Source: an uncultured Lachnospiraceae bacterium (lineage in GTDB: Bacteria; Bacillota_A; Clostridia; Lachnospirales; Lachnospiraceae). From it: a stretch of DNA of 6,668 bases. Location: positions 1 to 6,668 of the forward strand of contig CADBNA010000258.1 of assembly GCA_902795835.1 (NCBI GenBank), given 5' to 3'. Below are positions 5,929-6,668 of this stretch, one piece after another. The notes under the pieces were generated by a model that saw only the letters and a list, made by a program, of their open reading frames with translations, made no database searches and had not been told where the DNA came from. A program made the position numbers and the translations under genes. Within the stretch, counting starts at the first letter, position 1. Every line of letters starts with the position of its first letter.

Positions 5929-6668
5929 ATGATTCTGTCATGTAATGCCATATACAAGAGTTTTCATGAAGAGCCTCTGCTCAGAGGGGTGTCTTTTCAT
6001 CTGGAGGCGCACGACAAAGCTGCCCTGATCGGTGTAAACGGCGCGGGAAAGACCACGCTGCTGAAGATCATCACGGGAGAGCTCACACCGGACTCCGGTG
6101 AAGTCTATGTCGCAAGGGATACGACCGTCGGCTATCTGGCACAGTATCAGGAGATGGAAGGCGACGAGACGATCTACAACGAAGTTCGCAAGGCAAAGCT
6201 GCCCATCCTGGAGATGGAAGTCCGCCTGCGTGAACTGGAAAAACGCATGAAAACGGTGTCCGGAGAGGAACAGACCGCCCTGATGGACAGCTACACGGCG
6301 CTGATGCATGAATTTGAAATGCGCGGCGGATATTCCTGCGAGAGTGAAATTACAGGCGTGCTTCGCGGCCTCGGTTTTACGGAGGACGATTTTTCCCGCA
6401 GGCTCTCCTCTCTCTCCGGCGGCCAGAAGACGCGCATCGTACTGGGAAAACTGCTGCTGGACCAGCCGGATATCCTGCTGCTGGACGAGCCGACCAACCA
6501 TCTGGACATGGAATCGGTGGTCTGGCTGGAAAACTATCTGATCAATTACCGGGGAACGGTGCTGATCGTGTCGCATGACCGTTTCTTCCTTGACCGGATC
6601 GTCAACCGCGTCGTCGAGATCGAAAACGGAACCATGCAGTCCTTCAGCGGCAATTACACCGCCTTCAG
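5929..6668 (+). CDS. ABC-F family ATPase (ribosome-acting ABC protein), N-terminal part, cut by window edge
   Basis: The frame is open for 246 codons and 2 bases from the ATG at 5929 to the edge. It begins with IYKSF and contains the first ATP-binding cassette: Walker A GVNGAGKTT (35-43), Q-loop GYLAQYQ (68-74), signature LSGGQ (162-166), Walker B ILLLDEP with the fixed TNHLD (182-193), and switch VSHDRFFLDRI (214-224). The charged helical insert at about 85-135 is the arm that separates ABC-F from transporter ATPases. There are no membrane segments. ABC-F proteins have two cassettes joined by a linker and act in translation at the ribosomal E site; some protect against antibiotics. The linker, second cassette and C-terminus are missing, so the subtype cannot be fixed. 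B. subtilis ydiF, an ABC-F gene, also lies near rex (ydiH), so a YdiF-type housekeeping factor is the best guess. AGGGAG lies 10 nt before the ATG. Confidence 0.94.
   Translation, partial: MILSCNAIYKSFHEEPLLRGVSFHLEAHDKAALIGVNGAGKTTLLKIITGELTPDSGEVYVARDTTVGYLAQYQEMEGDETIYNEVRKAKLPILEMEVRLRELEKRMKTVSGEEQTALMDSYTALMHEFEMRGGYSCESEITGVLRGLGFTEDDFSRRLSSLSGGQKTRIVLGKLLLDQPDILLLDEPTNHLDMESVVWLENYLINYRGTVLIVSHDRFFLDRIVNRVVEIENGTMQSFSGNYTAF

Noticed and set aside
5938..6576. Minus-strand open frame of 212 codons opposite the ABC-F gene
   Set aside because: The plus strand encodes complete Walker A, signature and Walker B motifs in order, so the minus frame is a shadow.

Overview
The window looks like a housekeeping stretch of a moderately GC-rich Clostridia genome, probably Lachnospiraceae. 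The grounds are the Rex, YebC and FtsK/SpoIIIE sequence styles, AGGAG-type Shine-Dalgarno sites, two TTG starts and sharp AT-rich promoter islands between GC-rich genes. The family assignment is inference from sequence style; no database search was done. No insertion sequence, tRNA, rRNA, CRISPR array or phage gene was seen.

Layout. Five genes run leftward on the minus strand. From right to left they are rex (redox repressor, TTG start), nnr (bifunctional NAD(P)H-hydrate epimerase/dehydratase), yebC (TACO1-family translation factor), a divergent uppP/bacA-like membrane protein, and the N-terminal 574 codons of an ftsK/spoIIIE DNA translocase (TTG start, cut by the left edge). One gene, an ABC-F ATPase, runs rightward from position 5929 and is cut by the right edge. 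The only long intergenic stretch (about 166 bp, 5763-5928) is a divergent promoter region. No gene-free stretch reaches 300 bases.

Transcription. The minus-strand genes seem to form two units. rex-nnr is driven by a near-perfect sigma-A promoter (TTGACA, 16 bp, extended -10 TGCTATAAT). yebC-uppP-ftsK is driven by a second good promoter (TTGACG, 18 bp, TGTTATATT) placed just after the nnr stop. A strong 10-bp GC-rich hairpin without a U-tract lies between rex and nnr. The rex leader carries an inverted repeat whose RNA hairpin would display the Shine-Dalgarno in its loop and end on the first base of the TTG start.

How the genes fit together. Rex senses NADH/NAD+, and the next gene repairs hydrated (damaged) NAD(P)H, so this unit links sensing and maintenance of the same cofactor. 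The second unit joins a translation factor, an undecaprenyl-pyrophosphate-phosphatase-like membrane protein and the division-site chromosome pump.

The most unusual item is the UppP-like protein. It keeps the fold signatures and some active-site residues, but lacks the key glutamate of the (E/Q)xxxE motif and two conserved residues of PGxSRSxxT. It may be a catalytically altered or repurposed paralogue. No clearly new multi-gene system was found.
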